DNA from: [Leptolyngbya] sp. PCC 7376
Lineage (GTDB): Bacteria; Cyanobacteriota; Cyanobacteriia; Cyanobacteriales; MRBY01
DNA length: 64,000 nt
Assembly (NCBI RefSeq): GCF_000316605.1
Contig: NC_019683.1
Location: 2,836,036 to 2,900,035 of the forward strand
Direction of reading: 5' to 3'
Part shown: positions 45,400-54,879 of the stretch, one piece after another
Numbering within the stretch: position 1 is the first letter of the stretch
How the letters are laid out: every line of letters starts with the position of its first letter
Notes under the pieces: model-generated
Told to the model about the DNA's origin: nothing
The model's input: only the letters and a program-made list of their open reading frames with translations
The model's database searches: none
Position numbers and translations under genes: made by a program

Positions 45400-46020
45400 A
45401 TGATTCGCACGATCTACCTCCACGGGTTTGCTTCTAGCCCTAAATCCCGCAAAGCTCAGTATTTTTTAGAACATATACCAGACCTATTTGTCCCTGACCT
45501 CAACCAAGAAGATTTTGGCAAACTCACCGTCAGTCGCCAGATTGAACAGGTGCGAGAACTTTTGATAGAGCCAAGCTATATTATTGGGTCGAGCTTGGGA
45601 GGTTTAACGGCAGCTCTCCTCGCCGAAAAATACCCGGAGTTAATCAAAAAAATTGTGTTGATGGCTCCTGCATTTCAGTTCACAAAAAATTGGCGCAAAC
45701 GTTTAGGGGAAAAGAATTTAGGTCATTGGCAAAGAACTGATGCGTTGCCGATATATCACTATTCTTACCAGAAAGAAATTTCTCTACACTACGAATTTTT
45801 CCGAGATGCTGAAGCCCTTAGTGAATATGAGTTTCAGAATCAAGTGCCGACATTAATTTTGCATGGCAACAATGACGAAACAGTGCCGATTAGTGTGAGT
45901 GAAGACTATGCTCACAATCGGGATTGGGTAAAATTTATTGCTCTAGATAGTGACCACAGTTTGGGCGATCGCCTGCCGGAATTATTTGCTGAGAGCCAAG
46001 CATTTTTATCCGATAATTAA
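45400..46020 (+). CDS. YqiA/YcfP-like alpha/beta hydrolase
   Basis: A 206-residue esterase-type protein. Motifs: HGFASSPKSRKAQYF near the N-terminus, nucleophile GSSLGG near residue 64, aspartate in HGNNDETVP, and histidine in DSDHSLGD. The triad is complete. The substrate is not known; members hydrolyse short acyl esters. Start ATG four bases after the CSP41-like gene; co-transcription is likely. Confidence 0.85.
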   Translation: MIRTIYLHGFASSPKSRKAQYFLEHIPDLFVPDLNQEDFGKLTVSRQIEQVRELLIEPSYIIGSSLGGLTAALLAEKYPELIKKIVLMAPAFQFTKNWRKRLGEKNLGHWQRTDALPIYHYSYQKEISLHYEFFRDAEALSEYEFQNQVPTLILHGNNDETVPISVSEDYAHNRDWVKFIALDSDHSLGDRLPELFAESQAFLSDN

Positions 46021-46055
46021 ATCCATCATTGGATGTTGAGGGGAGCAAGCGAACA

Positions 46056-47303
46056 ATGCGGATATTGTGCCTGAGTAATGGTCATGGTGAAGATGCGATC
46101 GCCGTGCAAGTTTTAGAACAAATCCAAGTTCAAAATCCTGACATTAGCCTCGCCGCCTTGCCGATTGTGGGAACAGGTCACGCTTACCAGAAACTCGATA
46201 TCCCCATCATCGGTCGCACCCAGCAGATGCCCTCTGGCGGCTTTGTCTATATGGATAATCGTCAACTGGCGCGGGATATTAAAGGTGGCTTGCTCAAGCT
46301 CACTTGGCAGCAACATAAATCCATTCAACGGTGGGCCAAACAAACCGATGAACCTTCTCTTATTTTGGCAGTGGGAGATATTGTGCCGCTAATTTTTGCG
46401 CTATTGAGCGGCACGAATTATGCGTTTATTGGCACTGCAAAATCTGAATATTATCTGCGGGATAGTGATGGACAATGGCTTTCCAAAACATCTGGTCTCG
46501 AAAAATGGTTTGGCTCTGTCTATCTTCCTTGGGAGCGATGGCTACTAAGTCGAAAAAAATGCCTCGCTGTCTATCCGCGCGATCGCCTCACCACAGACAT
46601 TTTGCAGAAATATAAGATTGCTGCCGTTGATCTGGGAAATCCGATGATGGATGGTTTAGAGCCATCACAGTTAGAGCTAGAGGAAGAAGAGCGCACGTTA
46701 ACTTGTGTTTTGTTACCGGGTTCACGACTACCCGAAGCTTTGCACAATTGGCGGAAAATCTTAGTGGCAACACAGCAAATTCGCGATAAATATCAAACGG
46801 TAAATTTTATTGCGGCGATCGCCCCGAGTTTAGAATCAACAGATTTTGGCGAAACCCTAAACAAATTTGGTTGGCACACAACTAATCAAATCCCCGATGA
46901 CCTGCGATTCAACGATCCAGAGATCAAAGGTTTTATGCAAGGGCAAGCAACCCTTGTGATTTCCCAAAATTATTATGCCGAAACTCTCAATCGCGCTGAT
47001 GTGGCGATCGCCATGGCAGGCACAGCAACAGAACAATTTGTCGGCCTCGGGAAACCGGCCTTCACGATTGTTGGCACTGGCCCGCAGTTCACACCAGCTT
47101 TCGCCGAAGCCCAAACTCGCTTGCTCGGTCATTCTGTTATTCTGCTGCAAAAACCAGAGGCGATCGCCCAAAAACTTGATGCCATCCTAAAAAATCCAGA
47201 CCTATTACAAAGCATTGCGGCCAATGGCAAACAACGTATGGGAGAAACCGGTGCTGCTCAACGCATTGCAGTCCATCTCTTAAATCTATTTTCAAAAACT
47301 TAA
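46056..47303 (+). CDS. Lipid-A-disaccharide synthase-related protein
   Basis: About 415 residues from ATG 46056 (MRILCLSNGHGEDAIA). A GT-B glycosyltransferase-like protein with two Rossmann halves; the C-terminal DVAIAMAGTATEQFVGLGKPAFTI is a nucleotide-sugar-binding signature. It resembles the cyanobacterial LpxB-related family, whose substrate differs from LpxB and is undefined. The TTG at 46029 is weaker. The end overlaps the opposing DUF309 gene by four bases. Confidence 0.84.
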   Translation: MRILCLSNGHGEDAIAVQVLEQIQVQNPDISLAALPIVGTGHAYQKLDIPIIGRTQQMPSGGFVYMDNRQLARDIKGGLLKLTWQQHKSIQRWAKQTDEPSLILAVGDIVPLIFALLSGTNYAFIGTAKSEYYLRDSDGQWLSKTSGLEKWFGSVYLPWERWLLSRKKCLAVYPRDRLTTDILQKYKIAAVDLGNPMMDGLEPSQLELEEEERTLTCVLLPGSRLPEALHNWRKILVATQQIRDKYQTVNFIAAIAPSLESTDFGETLNKFGWHTTNQIPDDLRFNDPEIKGFMQGQATLVISQNYYAETLNRADVAIAMAGTATEQFVGLGKPAFTIVGTGPQFTPAFAEAQTRLLGHSVILLQKPEAIAQKLDAILKNPDLLQSIAANGKQRMGETGAAQRIAVHLLNLFSKT

Positions 47304-47692
47304 TGTGTCGCTACTTTGCTCAGTTTTGGAAAAGCTTCTTTTTCCATCAAATCCGTCGCAAATGCTTCTACTGCAGTCGGTTCTAAATACTGCAACTGCT
47401 TTAACAGGCGATCGCCTTGCTCGACAAAATCTTGAATATCAAACCCGGCGTAACTCTCTTCGTCACTGTCCCGCAGCCGCCGTAAGCCTTCACCCACCAA
47501 AATCGTTGCACCACGCAGATTGCTGTTACCGAGATGATAACAACCTACTGCAATTTGTAAAATCCCTTGGTATAAGGACTTTTCCGGCTCCATAGCCTCA
47601 AACCACAGAGCCTCAAGGGTGTCATGGCAACTATAGAACTCCTGCTCATTGAGTTGCCGCACACCATCAAAAAAAGAATCAGGAACGTCCAC
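47300..47692 (-). CDS. DUF309 family protein
   Basis: A 130-residue protein with the family motif FYSCHDTLEALWFEA and LYQGILQIAVGCYHL. Function unknown, though it is widespread in cyanobacteria. GTG start at 47692, five bases after the ftrC stop codon, so it is co-transcribed with ftrC. A translation start with a G is supported by the lack of an ATG nearby. Confidence 0.88.
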   Translation of the reverse strand: MDVPDSFFDGVRQLNEQEFYSCHDTLEALWFEAMEPEKSLYQGILQIAVGCYHLGNSNLRGATILVGEGLRRLRDSDEESYAGFDIQDFVEQGDRLLKQLQYLEPTAVEAFATDLMEKEAFPKLSKVATH

Positions 47693-47697
47693 TGTTC

Positions 47698-48057
47698 CTA
47701 GCCCTTCATCTTATTTGTAACTTCCTTAATATAGTCAAGTTCAATGTCCTGTTGCTCACCCGCAAAATCATTATCTTCAGTAATGAAAAGCATACAGTGA
47801 CAGTCATTGCGCTCACGCATGGGTACACAAGGACAATTCCAGAAAGCATTGGCAACCTCTGCTTCCTTATCCTCATAGTGGCGACAAGGACAAAGGGGAG
47901 CACCAAGCTCTTCCTTATGCTTTGCCAATCCCTCAATCACAACCGCAGTTACCGAAGGATCTACACAAAAGTAAGTATCAGTACGTTTTGCATATTTTTC
48001 GGCAAAATTTTTCATTAACTCCAATGCCTTGTCTGAAGCAGCATTCTCAACAGTCAT
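47698..48057 (-). CDS. ftrC: Ferredoxin-thioredoxin reductase catalytic chain
   Basis: A 119-residue protein carrying the redox-active disulphide and 4Fe-4S cluster that pass electrons from ferredoxin to thioredoxin. Seven cysteines fall in the typical CPC (56, 58), CPC (75, 77) and CHC (86, 88) groups, plus Cys31. This links light reactions to enzyme regulation. The variable subunit (ftrV) is not adjacent. Confidence 0.95.
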   Translation of the reverse strand: MTVENAASDKALELMKNFAEKYAKRTDTYFCVDPSVTAVVIEGLAKHKEELGAPLCPCRHYEDKEAEVANAFWNCPCVPMRERNDCHCMLFITEDNDFAGEQQDIELDYIKEVTNKMKG

Positions 48058-48340
48058 TACGATCCGCCCGATATAGATTCAAAAAAGTTTGCTTCTAACT
48101 ACGATAGTACGCTTACGTTAATTTCCTCAACCGCCATAACCACCCCTATGAAACTTCGTTAGCATTAGGTTACGTCTAAAGAAAAAGGCGATCGCCCCGA
48201 CGAGATATCGCAAAACACAATATCAACCCTTAAGACCAATTCATAAGAAAAACTTAAGTTTTATGTAAAAGAAAGTAATACAATAAACAGGGTTCGATAT
48301 CAGTGCACCGTTAGAAACTTTATGTTGTGAGGCAAATCAG

Positions 48341-48619
48341 ATGACTGGTTTAATTATTTTTTCCGTTTACGCCGTTGCTCTGAGCTCAATCTTTTACTAT
48401 CTAAACCAACCCTACAGCCGTAATTGGTGGCTCAAGATCACAACAGCAGGCCCTAGATGCGTTTACTATTTTGGACCTTTCCATAGCCAAAAAGAAGCTA
48501 ATGCAAACATCAATGGCTATCGCACCGATCTAGAAGGAGAAAAAGCAAAAGTTGTACAAGTGCAGCTCAACCAATGTTTTCCTCCTGCCCAACTGACATT
48601 TTGCCCTGACGAAGCTTAG
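48341..48619 (+). CDS. DUF1816 protein
   Basis: A 92-residue protein with an N-terminal membrane helix and the segment NWWLKITTAGPRCVYYFGPF of the DUF1816 family, which is mostly cyanobacterial and of unknown function. The conserved block WWLKI..PRCVYYFGPF..K.EA is clear. Possibly associated with the phycobilisome or thylakoid, as some relatives lie near linker genes; this is inference. Confidence 0.8.
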   Translation: MTGLIIFSVYAVALSSIFYYLNQPYSRNWWLKITTAGPRCVYYFGPFHSQKEANANINGYRTDLEGEKAKVVQVQLNQCFPPAQLTFCPDEA

Positions 48620-48671
48620 GCGCAACCAAGAACTTATCGCTCCTCTATGGGCGATAAACGCTGAAGATGCC

Positions 48672-49156
48672 ATGATTAACTCCACTATTGTCAGAGCCCA
48701 TCAACATAGTTCTTGTGCCCCAAAAAACAGGGGAAGACAAAGCTATGGGTCGCAATAGAGGAGGTTTGAGTACAAAGATTCATGCAATCTGCGATGTGTT
48801 AGGCAACCCGATAGGGTTTTACTTAACTGCGGGTCAAGCTCATGATTTAGATGGTGTAGATGCATTATTACCAGAGATAGAAGCGGAAGCTCTTTTGGCG
48901 GTTAGAGCTGATGATGCGGATGAGAGAGTGCGACAGCGATTGGCAAAGGAGCATTGCGAGGCGATCATTCATGCCACGAAAAAGCGGAAACCGTCCTATT
49001 CTTATGACCAAGAGCTTTAGCAAGCTCGCTATTTAATCGAAAACTTCTTTGCCAAACTGAAGCAATACTGTGAGAGCGTCACTCGTGCTGATTAAGACAG
49101 CAAGAAATTTTCTAGGAGCAATTTACTTTGCGGCTTCTATCACCTGGCTTAATTGA
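48672..49156 (+). pseudogene. Decayed IS5-family transposase
   Basis: Remnant of the C-terminal part of an IS5-group transposase. One frame reads MINSTIVRAHQHSSCAPKNRG from 48672; the next part (DKAMGRNRGGLSTKIHAICD) is in another frame, so there is an indel near 48735. Translation then stops at TAG 49018-49020 but continues in frame (ARYLIENFFAKLKQYCES), and a second frameshift precedes DKTARNFLGAIYFAAS. The N-terminal half is absent. It is non-functional. Confidence 0.85.
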
Positions 49157-49174
49157 TGATACGCCCTAGCCGTT

Positions 49175-49918
49175 TTATTTTGATTTTTCGGGCGATCGCC
49201 ACCAACCATCAATGTAATCAAACAAAGGGCGATCAGCTTTCTCACCCCATGTGCGATCATCAGTTTTAAACATATGACCTTTGAGAGTCAGCCAACATTT
49301 TTGTTGTTTTCCCTGATGTCCTCTGACATAACACAGTTGAGTTCGATAGACCCATCGTGAATGTTTGGCCCCCTCTTCGCGGATGCGCTGCCACACCACA
49401 TTAGTAATGGCTTCCCGTGGTAACCAGAAGCAGTTGTAGATATCGATGTTATCAATCAATCTTGCCACCAAACCTTCCTCAAGCAACACCAGCCCAAAGC
49501 CGTATTTTCCGTGTCGTCGTAACTTATGCGCCTGCCAGGTTCTTACAAAAGAAGAGCTTCCTTCCCATGCAAACCAAGCACAGTAAACCAACAACAGACT
49601 CAGTAACGCAAATAAGCCCAGCATCAATGCCATCTCTCCTGCATTTTGCTGTTTTATTGTCTGAACAAAACGGCCAAAACTTTCAGGTTTTTGTATCAAT
49701 TGATTAAGTAATGCTGGAGGGAGAGTCAGTGGTGGCAGTGCATATATCAACCAAAATGGCATCATAAAAATCTGAGTGAACCAATCTACTTTGGCAGGTA
49801 AAAATTTCTCAGATAAATGATGGGCAGAGCCTCGCAAAAATTCCCGTTGATATAGTTCTGGTAAATCTTGAAAAGAACATAAGCCGTATGGAGGTCGAGT
49901 CGTATTCTGTTTTTTCAT
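49175..49918 (-). CDS. Hypothetical membrane protein
   Basis: A 247-residue protein with two hydrophobic regions (residues about 50-75 and 95-120) and a cytoplasmic C-terminal domain with many tryptophans and basic residues. The end contains GKQQKCWLTLKGHMF. I do not recognise a family. It lies next to a decayed transposase and is likely non-core. Confidence 0.55.
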   Translation of the reverse strand: MKKQNTTRPPYGLCSFQDLPELYQREFLRGSAHHLSEKFLPAKVDWFTQIFMMPFWLIYALPPLTLPPALLNQLIQKPESFGRFVQTIKQQNAGEMALMLGLFALLSLLLVYCAWFAWEGSSSFVRTWQAHKLRRHGKYGFGLVLLEEGLVARLIDNIDIYNCFWLPREAITNVVWQRIREEGAKHSRWVYRTQLCYVRGHQGKQQKCWLTLKGHMFKTDDRTWGEKADRPLFDYIDGWWRSPEKSK

Positions 49919-50013
49919 ACGGCATTCTATTGATGATCGTACTGAGTTACACGATATCGGATGCTAGGTAGCTGATGATTACACTTCATTTTGCTCGGCA
50001 TTCATCGCAATAT

Positions 50014-50547
50014 TTATTTTGCTTCTTCATTGCAAATTGAGTTCACCCATTCTCGAAAGTTTTGATGGCTTTCCTGAGCTGGCTTAACAATAGCAAGACC
50101 TACACTCGGAATTTCTATGCCAAATTCTGATTCGACCCAGCTTTGAAAATTAGGATGAAGATACTCATTTTTGACAGGATGTTTGGTCATGTCTTCGCAG
50201 CCAATCTCGCTATAACCAATTGCCAGAAGAGCAATAAAATCCTTCATATTGCCAGCTAGAACTTTTACTTCATCTCCTTCTGATCCGAGATGAACAATCG
50301 GTTCCCGACCATCATCTTGCTTCCAGATACAATACATCGAGCCATCTGACCCTGCTCCAAATAAAGCTAATCGCTCATCAGCTTTGTGAGAACGGAACCA
50401 CCAGTAAAAGTCTTGTCCATCGCCTGCACGAAGTTGGAAATAACCACTAATTGGATATCTATTAGTTTCAACCCAGTTACATAACAAGCCCAATTCTTCT
50501 GGGAAAGAAATTGATAGAGGAAAATACTTTTGAATCTCGTCTTCCAT
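50014..50547 (-). CDS. SMI1/KNR4 (SUKH)-like protein
   Basis: A 177-residue protein whose middle part matches the SUKH superfamily: FGAGSDGSMYCIW followed by VHLGSEGDEVKVLAGNMKDFIALLA and an early acidic start. SUKH proteins are often immunity proteins against contact-dependent toxins, but also occur in other roles. No toxin gene lies beside it here, so immunity is only a possibility. Confidence 0.72.
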   Translation of the reverse strand: MEDEIQKYFPLSISFPEELGLLCNWVETNRYPISGYFQLRAGDGQDFYWWFRSHKADERLALFGAGSDGSMYCIWKQDDGREPIVHLGSEGDEVKVLAGNMKDFIALLAIGYSEIGCEDMTKHPVKNEYLHPNFQSWVESEFGIEIPSVGLAIVKPAQESHQNFREWVNSICNEEAK

Positions 50548-50890
50548 TCTTTTCTAAACCTTTATAGGTAGTATTTTGTCGTGATGATCGCCTGACCGTT
50601 TAGCTTTAACTCTTACTCTTTTTGTAGAAAACGAATTGAGTTCACCATTATTCTCGGATTTCAGTATTAAAGTCGCAGATTTTTTGGCTAAAGGAAGAAT
50701 GGCAGTGATCACATGTGATTCCCAGTAAAAAAAGAATAGAGAAACTTTCTAAATCTTGAATTTTTCTGAGACAGATAAAAACATAATTATATTTAGAAAT
50801 TGATAAATGAATCTTGCAAAATTCTTTGCTTTCACAAGAGAATTTGTAAGCATACAAATAGTTGTTTACAAATTTTCTTGAGTTTTATTT
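50548..50890. other. AT-rich intergenic region
   Basis: No supported gene, RNA or clear hairpin in about 340 bases. The short frame at 50648-50857 has cysteine- and isoleucine-rich random composition and no ribosome-binding site. Confidence 0.4.
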
Positions 50891-51787
50891 CTATCTCAAA
50901 AGACCAACTTCTTTATAGTACTTTTCAGCACCTGGATGAAGAGGAATTGAGATTCCTGCTTTAACCATCTCTTCTCTTTTCAGATTAGCGAATGCGGGAT
51001 GCAGGCGTATAAAAGTATCGAAGTTCTCAAATACTGATTTCGCAACATTGTAAGCTACATCGTCAGATACATCTGATGTAGTTACCATTGTTGCCAGTGT
51101 ACTAAAACTGTTTACGTCCTGATCTGTTCCCCCATACATACCGGCAGGTACTGTGCTGACAGAATAGTAAGGGTTATCGGCTATAAGCTTGTTAATTTCA
51201 GAACCTCTTACAGAAACAAGTTTCGCTCCACATGACGTTGTTGCTTCCTTGACAGAACCATTCGGATGACCAACCGTGTAGATGTATGCATCGATTTTGT
51301 TATCACACAGAGCTTGAGATCGTTCAGAACCTTTCAACTCCGATGCTAGCTTAAAGCTGTCATTTGTCCAGTGCATTGAGTCTATAACAACGTTCATTGT
51401 TGCGCGATCGCCAGAACCGAAGTTACCAATGTTTACTCGTTTACCTTTAAGGTCACTTATGTTGCGAATACCAGAATCGGAACGGGCAATGATATTAAAA
51501 GGCTCTACATAGAGAGAGAACATTGCACGCAGTTTTTTATACGGGCCTTGTTGAGCAAACTCACTTGTACCGTTATAACCATGGTATTGCCAGTCTGACT
51601 GAACAATACCGAAATCCAGCTCACCAGCACGGATTGTGTTGATGTTATAAATTGAACCACTAGTTGATTCAACAGAACCACGAATATTGTGCTCTCTTCG
51701 ACCTTTGTTAACAAGCTTAGCAATTGCACCACCCGTTGGATAGTAGACTCCTGTGACCGAGCCGGTTCCAATAGTTATAAACTCCAT
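50891..51787 (-). CDS. TAXI-type TRAP transporter binding protein without signal peptide
   Basis: A 298-residue protein of the TAXI family of TRAP substrate-binding proteins: ITIGTGSVTGVYYPTGGAIAKLVN at the start, GSIYNINTIRAGELDFGIVQSD, and an ending typical of mature TAXI. It lacks the signal peptide these periplasmic proteins need; the frame has a stop just upstream of the ATG. No DctM-type membrane subunit is adjacent. It is probably a truncated or non-functional transfer from a marine bacterium; cytoplasmic use is possible but unproven. Confidence 0.82.
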   Translation of the reverse strand: MEFITIGTGSVTGVYYPTGGAIAKLVNKGRREHNIRGSVESTSGSIYNINTIRAGELDFGIVQSDWQYHGYNGTSEFAQQGPYKKLRAMFSLYVEPFNIIARSDSGIRNISDLKGKRVNIGNFGSGDRATMNVVIDSMHWTNDSFKLASELKGSERSQALCDNKIDAYIYTVGHPNGSVKEATTSCGAKLVSVRGSEINKLIADNPYYSVSTVPAGMYGGTDQDVNSFSTLATMVTTSDVSDDVAYNVAKSVFENFDTFIRLHPAFANLKREEMVKAGISIPLHPGAEKYYKEVGLLR

Positions 51788-51871
51788 ACTTTCCTATTCA
51801 ATAATGAATGTTATTAGTGATTTATCATATCTGTCTTATCACTTTCCATATGTTAGAGAACAATTTGTATA

Positions 51872-52909
51872 TAGCAATTTCTAGTCGAGTGAGGTGCAAT
51901 AGCAGCAATGTGTAAACCAGCATCGAATATCATCAAGGGTAATCTTGGAAAAAGCTACCTCAATTGCCTTGTCTAGAGCTAGATAAGTTCTTGCCCCGAT
52001 ACTTTTCAAGGTACTTTTCAACTTTGACCAGCAATTTTCAATGGGTGAAAAATCTGGAGAATAGGGAGGAAGGTAAATCAACTTAGCTCCCACGGCCTCA
52101 ATCATTGTGCGTACTGACTCTCCTAAATGAATCGAACAGTTATCCATCACCACACATGCTCCCGCCCATAAGTTTGGTATTAACTTCTGGCTGATGAATG
52201 CTTCAAAGGTTAATCCATCCGTACTCCCCAGCAGATGATAATTAGCGACCATTCCCTTGAAGCCTAATGCTCCAATCAAAGAAACATTCTTGCCTCGTTT
52301 ACTGGATTTCGGACTATAAGCTCGTTTCCCTTTCTCAGAACGTGCCCTCAGTCTTGTCATGGCTAAGTTCACGCCCGATTCATCGATAAAAATCAAGTTT
52401 TTCGCTAGAGTCGCTTGCATTTTCTGCCAAAAATCATATCTGGCTTGTTGCACTCGTTTTGTCGCCTTAAGGTCTGGATAGAATGTTTTTTTGAGGCTAT
52501 ATCCCATTCTTCTTAAGGTGCGATGCATGGTGCTATTGGCCACACGGAGACCAGTGCGTTTCTCCATCTCATCACATAGTTCCGCTAGCGTCGCATCGTT
52601 TTTCTTGGTGAGCAACTGGCGCAATATTGTTTGATGCTCTTCGTTTAATTTGGGAGGTGTTTGTTGGCTTCGTTTTTTCGGAGCAATCGACCCTGTCAGT
52701 CGTTTTTGGTCGAGGAGCTTTTGTACAAAACTTTTCGCCACTCCAAATTGTCGGGCAAGACTACTTTGACTCACACCACCCCTTTCGTAGGCATCCACTA
52801 TTTTCTGTCTTAAGTCTAATGAGTAGGCTTTCGGCAAGATGCTACTTTCTTCCTCACCAGTCAACTCACCTATACTACTTCATACACTTTGCTAGGCTGA
52901 AATTTGCTG
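51872..52909 (-). mobile_element. IS630-family insertion sequence, copy 2
   Basis: Same element as at 14186-15223 (1,038 bases, same ends) in inverted orientation, flanked by TA (51870-51871 and 52910-52911). One base differs near the 5' end of the transposase side. It lies between the TAXI gene and the HerA-like gene. Confidence 0.92.
51881..52864 (-). CDS. IS630-family transposase (copy 2)
   Basis: A 327-residue transposase with the same protein sequence as the copy at 14231-15214, including the DDE residues. The identity suggests a recent transposition event. Confidence 0.93.
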   Translation of the reverse strand: MTGEEESSILPKAYSLDLRQKIVDAYERGGVSQSSLARQFGVAKSFVQKLLDQKRLTGSIAPKKRSQQTPPKLNEEHQTILRQLLTKKNDATLAELCDEMEKRTGLRVANSTMHRTLRRMGYSLKKTFYPDLKATKRVQQARYDFWQKMQATLAKNLIFIDESGVNLAMTRLRARSEKGKRAYSPKSSKRGKNVSLIGALGFKGMVANYHLLGSTDGLTFEAFISQKLIPNLWAGACVVMDNCSIHLGESVRTMIEAVGAKLIYLPPYSPDFSPIENCWSKLKSTLKSIGARTYLALDKAIEVAFSKITLDDIRCWFTHCCYCTSLD

Positions 52910-53142
52910 TAGCATTTTAAAATGATAAAAGACTATACAAATTGCTCTGTCATATTCTAGAAATTTTGCAGGGCAATCAAGATGTTAGTCGTGGCAAAAC
53001 TTAACCACTCAAACATAATCTATCTGTTCTATTGTCACTGCGTATCCGTTAAAAAGATCGCGGTGTCTGCAAATACGATGACTAGTAAATTTACATGTTT
53101 GCAATGGGTAGTCACTATGATCAATTTTGAGAATAGCTACTT

Positions 53143-54822
53143 TTAAAAGCCCAAATCTGATTTTGCAAGTTCTGCTTCGGCAAATAGTTCTTTATCATCC
53201 ATATCTTGATAGTCGCTAATGCCAATTTCCCGGTAGAACTGTTGGTCATAGGAACGGGTTCGCACAACGACTGGCATTGGTACTGCATGACCTAAAACAA
53301 GCGCTTGTTGTTTTGAATCAAGTTTTGCGAGGACAGAACGGAGATTGCCGCCGCCAGAAACACCAGTAAAAATTGCTTCAATATCTTTTTCGTCGTTAAG
53401 CAAACAAGTGACTCGCGTACCAATTTGGGACATCACTTCGTTATCAATACCTGATGGTCTTTGGTCTACCACTAACAAAGTCACATAATATTTCCGCATC
53501 TCTCGGGCGATGGTTCCAAAAATCGTCTGATGCACAATCTTTGAGTCAAGAAATCTATGCGCTTCTTCAATGGTGATAACAAGTTGGCGAGGCTTATCTT
53601 GGGGATTTTTGGTTTGGAGAAAATGGTCAGCTTTTTTGACATAAGCTGAGTGAATCCGCCGCGTAATCATATTGGTCGCCAACATATACGAGAGCATATT
53701 GGACTGGGAACCAAACTCAATAATGACGTGTTTGCCCGCTGCGAGAGATTCGAGGATTTGATCAATGTAGTTAAACGGACAAGCACCTTTGATGTATTTT
53801 AAATTTTCGAGTCGCTTTAACTTCCGCTGCAATGCCATAATCGAACCCGCATGACCTTGCTTCTCTTCACAGAAAACCTTGATATCTTCATTACTCATAT
53901 TGAGGAGACTGGTGATCCAATGTCTGCCAAATTCGGAATAAAGCACATTGGCATTATCTAAACTCGCTTCAGATAAGCCCAGCTCAAACCCAACCAACCG
54001 AATATCTTCAATTTCGATCTGGTCAAAGCTGAGGTACATTTCCTGCGCACCCCGCACACCCCGCCGTTTGGTTGATTCTGAATCGAGCGTATAAATTTCT
54101 ACTTCACCGGGAAATAACTGTCCTAAGCCTTTAACCGTATTAACACCCTTGCCTTCCTGCATTGCCTCCCAGCCATACTCGGAGTGCATATCAAACATTA
54201 GGTTTACGGCGGCATGTTTGCGGATAATACCCGAAAGTAAAAGTCGTGTGAGGAAAGATTTCCCTGTACCAGATTTTCCGAAGATGCCATTACTTCGCTC
54301 GACAAAGCGATCCAAATCAAGACAAATCGGCACTTCCGTATCGAGAGGTTGGCCAATGGCAAAGTTTTTATGATGCGGATCGTCTTCCCAACCAAAAACC
54401 ATTCGGAAGTCGCGATCGCTGGCATCAAAGACCTGACTAAAGTGACTCGGAATTGTTTTAACTGGTAATAACTCTAGCTCGTCATAATCTTCATGGTGAC
54501 CATTTTGGGAACTTAATTCGCTCTGAGTGGGCGTAAACATGAGCATAGGCGCAAGTTCCACCGTCCCGTATGTGCTGGTTCCTGCGAGAACTGCTTGCAG
54601 AAAATCGTCGGCGGGATTGGGAGGATCTGCAAGGATGCGTTGACTAGAAGTACCAAGAGAAACATCCGTGAGCAAACAAAAGAATTTGGAGCGTGTACCC
54701 TGAACGACTAAAAATTTTCCGACACGCATCTCTTCTACAGAAATGTCACCGTGGAGGCGGACGTCTAGACCTTGGCTGAGGGAACCCTGAATAACGGAGC
54801 CGAGGGGATGTTCTTGGGTCAT
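53143..54822 (-). CDS. HerA-like (DUF87) ATPase
   Basis: A 559-residue hexameric-ATPase candidate. Residues 1-100 form a HAS-barrel-like domain; Walker A is GKSGTGKS (182-189) and Walker B is VITIEEAH (about 415-422), followed by the RxG-type arginine region QIGTRVTCL. HerA enzymes pump DNA ends with the nuclease NurA, but no nurA is present; the gene upstream encodes a membrane repeat protein. A cyanobacterial variant of unknown role. Confidence 0.86.
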   Translation of the reverse strand: MTQEHPLGSVIQGSLSQGLDVRLHGDISVEEMRVGKFLVVQGTRSKFFCLLTDVSLGTSSQRILADPPNPADDFLQAVLAGTSTYGTVELAPMLMFTPTQSELSSQNGHHEDYDELELLPVKTIPSHFSQVFDASDRDFRMVFGWEDDPHHKNFAIGQPLDTEVPICLDLDRFVERSNGIFGKSGTGKSFLTRLLLSGIIRKHAAVNLMFDMHSEYGWEAMQEGKGVNTVKGLGQLFPGEVEIYTLDSESTKRRGVRGAQEMYLSFDQIEIEDIRLVGFELGLSEASLDNANVLYSEFGRHWITSLLNMSNEDIKVFCEEKQGHAGSIMALQRKLKRLENLKYIKGACPFNYIDQILESLAAGKHVIIEFGSQSNMLSYMLATNMITRRIHSAYVKKADHFLQTKNPQDKPRQLVITIEEAHRFLDSKIVHQTIFGTIAREMRKYYVTLLVVDQRPSGIDNEVMSQIGTRVTCLLNDEKDIEAIFTGVSGGGNLRSVLAKLDSKQQALVLGHAVPMPVVVRTRSYDQQFYREIGISDYQDMDDKELFAEAELAKSDLGF

Positions 54823-54879
54823 TAGTCGTGTTTCAAGTGTGGGGCGTGGTGAAGATTAACCTCAACCTAAGTGTAGAGG

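Larger units (their letters stand above)
51858..52947. repeat. Inverted repeat split by the IS630 insertion
   Basis: GAACAATTTGTATA (51858-51871) and TATACAAATTGCTC (52934-52947) are a 14-base inverted repeat with one mismatch. Without the IS they would enclose about 22 bases, including the palindrome CATTTTAAAATG. So the element entered a pre-existing stem-loop at its TA edge. Confidence 0.7.
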
